Assembly: GCA_963814985.1 (NCBI GenBank)
Contig: CAWFFV010000018.1
Location: forward strand, 124,001-188,000
DNA: 64,000 nt
Source: CAWFFV01 sp963814985
GTDB taxonomy: Bacteria > Chloroflexota > Ktedonobacteria > Ktedonobacterales > Ktedonobacteraceae
Direction of reading: 5' to 3'
Shown here: positions 63,490 to 64,000 of the stretch, piece by piece
Layout of the letters: the number at the start of each line of letters is the position of its first letter
Position numbering within the stretch: the first letter of the stretch is position 1
Notes under the pieces: model-generated
Databases searched by the model: none
Told to the model about the DNA's origin: nothing
What the model saw: only the letters and a program-made list of their open reading frames with translations
Program-made: the position numbers and the translations under genes

Positions 63490-64000
63490 CGGGAGAACTC
63501 CTTTACAGCTTCCGATGCACTTTGTGGCTCATCAGGACAGACCACAAGCGCTGGGAGCGCCACGGCAAGCGTTGTCCCTTCACCAGAGGTACTCTCAATA
63601 GTGAGCATACCACCCAGTTGCTCAGCACGTGCACGTAATGCTTTTAATCCGAAGCCATTAGTATGTGCGCTGAAGAGGCCGGTAACTGTGTCGGGTCAAA
63701 GCCAGCGCCATCATCCTGCACATCCAGCATAACCAAATCATCCATATAGGATAGACTCACCGTGACCTGGCTGGCTCTGGCATGTTTGCGGGCATTAGCC
63801 AGCCCCTCCTGCGCGGCACGAAGAAGAGTTACCTCTATCTCTGGACGGAGCATGCACCGGGGCCAGTAATAGTCGTGCTCGCACCAATACCATTTTCTGC
63901 AGACCATTTCTCGCTGAGGTGGGTTAACACTTCAGGAAGCGAGGTACGTTCAAGGGCCTCTGGCTGTAATGCCCACATCAAACGTCGCGCCTCGGTCAGA
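63486..64000 (-). pseudogene. NarL-partner sensor histidine kinase, 3' part, frameshifted
   Basis: The window ends inside this gene. Three frames together give a normal NarX/DegS-type kinase C-terminus: LTEARRLMWALQPEALERTSLPEVLTHLSEKW (from 64000), then PEIEVTLLRAAQEGLANARKHARASQ (the N-box of the HATPase) and VQDDGAGFDP, then NGFGLKALRARAEQLGGMLTIES and the end KEFSR. The frame changes near 63853 and again near 63660. As written it cannot make a functional kinase. Since its response regulator looks intact and the overlap is preserved, sequencing error is a real alternative. Confidence 0.75.

Overview
The window looks like a chromosomal segment of a mesophilic soil-type Chloroflexota, most likely class Ktedonobacteria. 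This is an inference from gene content (a phosphoketolase/acetate kinase pair, large multi-PAS/GAF histidine kinases in tandem, ECF sigma factors carrying long helical repeat tails, a PPOX/F420-type oxidoreductase, PadR and TetR regulators), moderate GC, and many local duplications. No rRNA or tRNA gene was recognised.

Layout. 0-5 kb: the end of an acetoacetyl-CoA reductase, a thiolase, then two tandem secreted beta/gamma-crystallin-like proteins separated by a decayed IS66 transposase. 5-10 kb: an ECF sigma factor with a membrane anti-sigma-like partner, a COG4315-type lipoprotein, a beta-CASP metallo-beta-lactamase nuclease and an overlapping unknown gene. 10-15.4 kb: phosphoketolase (xfp) and acetate kinase (ackA), which together turn sugar phosphates into acetate and ATP, separated by a large fold-back repeat, then a sensor kinase. 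15.5-26.7 kb: a lipid/branched-chain uptake neighbourhood with a TetR regulator, a KAS III-like synthase, a Doc/AbrB toxin-antitoxin pair, a methyltransferase, an acyl-CoA ligase, a 3-hydroxybutyrate dehydrogenase and a Liv-type ABC transporter whose two ATPases are fused. A 25-bp palindrome is shared by the promoters of the KAS III-like gene and of the Liv binding protein, so these may form one regulon. 26.9-27.6 kb: a Tat-exported ferritin-like protein.

28-37 kb is a tandem array of four related PAS/GAF histidine kinases with one intact response regulator and one remnant. Two kinases are open and two are broken by single-base indels. 37-40.4 kb carries small regulators, including a protein with two tandem HTH repeats facing a promoter with two pairs of matching boxes. 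40.5-41.6 kb is a CRISPR array with ten repeats and nine spacers. It has two repeat variants, and a 383-bp inverted-repeat element sits inside one repeat exactly where the variants change. No cas gene is in the window.

42.3-55.1 kb is a compact, all-plus-strand virion-type cassette: portal, a fused prohead protease/major capsid protein, several structural proteins, a propeller/tail-hub fusion, a connector-like protein, a TM/coiled-coil protein and, at the far end, the large terminase. No integrase, replication gene, tape measure or recognisable lysis enzyme is visible. It could be a prophage remnant, a phage-like satellite or a domesticated particle. 55-59.6 kb holds two tandem copies of an ECF sigma/zinc-finger/helical-repeat gene, one frameshifted. 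59.7-64 kb: an alpha/beta hydrolase with a PadR regulator, a small membrane protein, a PPOX-fold oxidoreductase, and a LuxR-type response regulator with the end of its (frameshifted) histidine kinase.

Caution: single-base indels are frequent in otherwise well-conserved genes here (28-37, 52.4, 59.1 and 63.7-63.9 kb), so some 'pseudogenes' may be sequencing errors.
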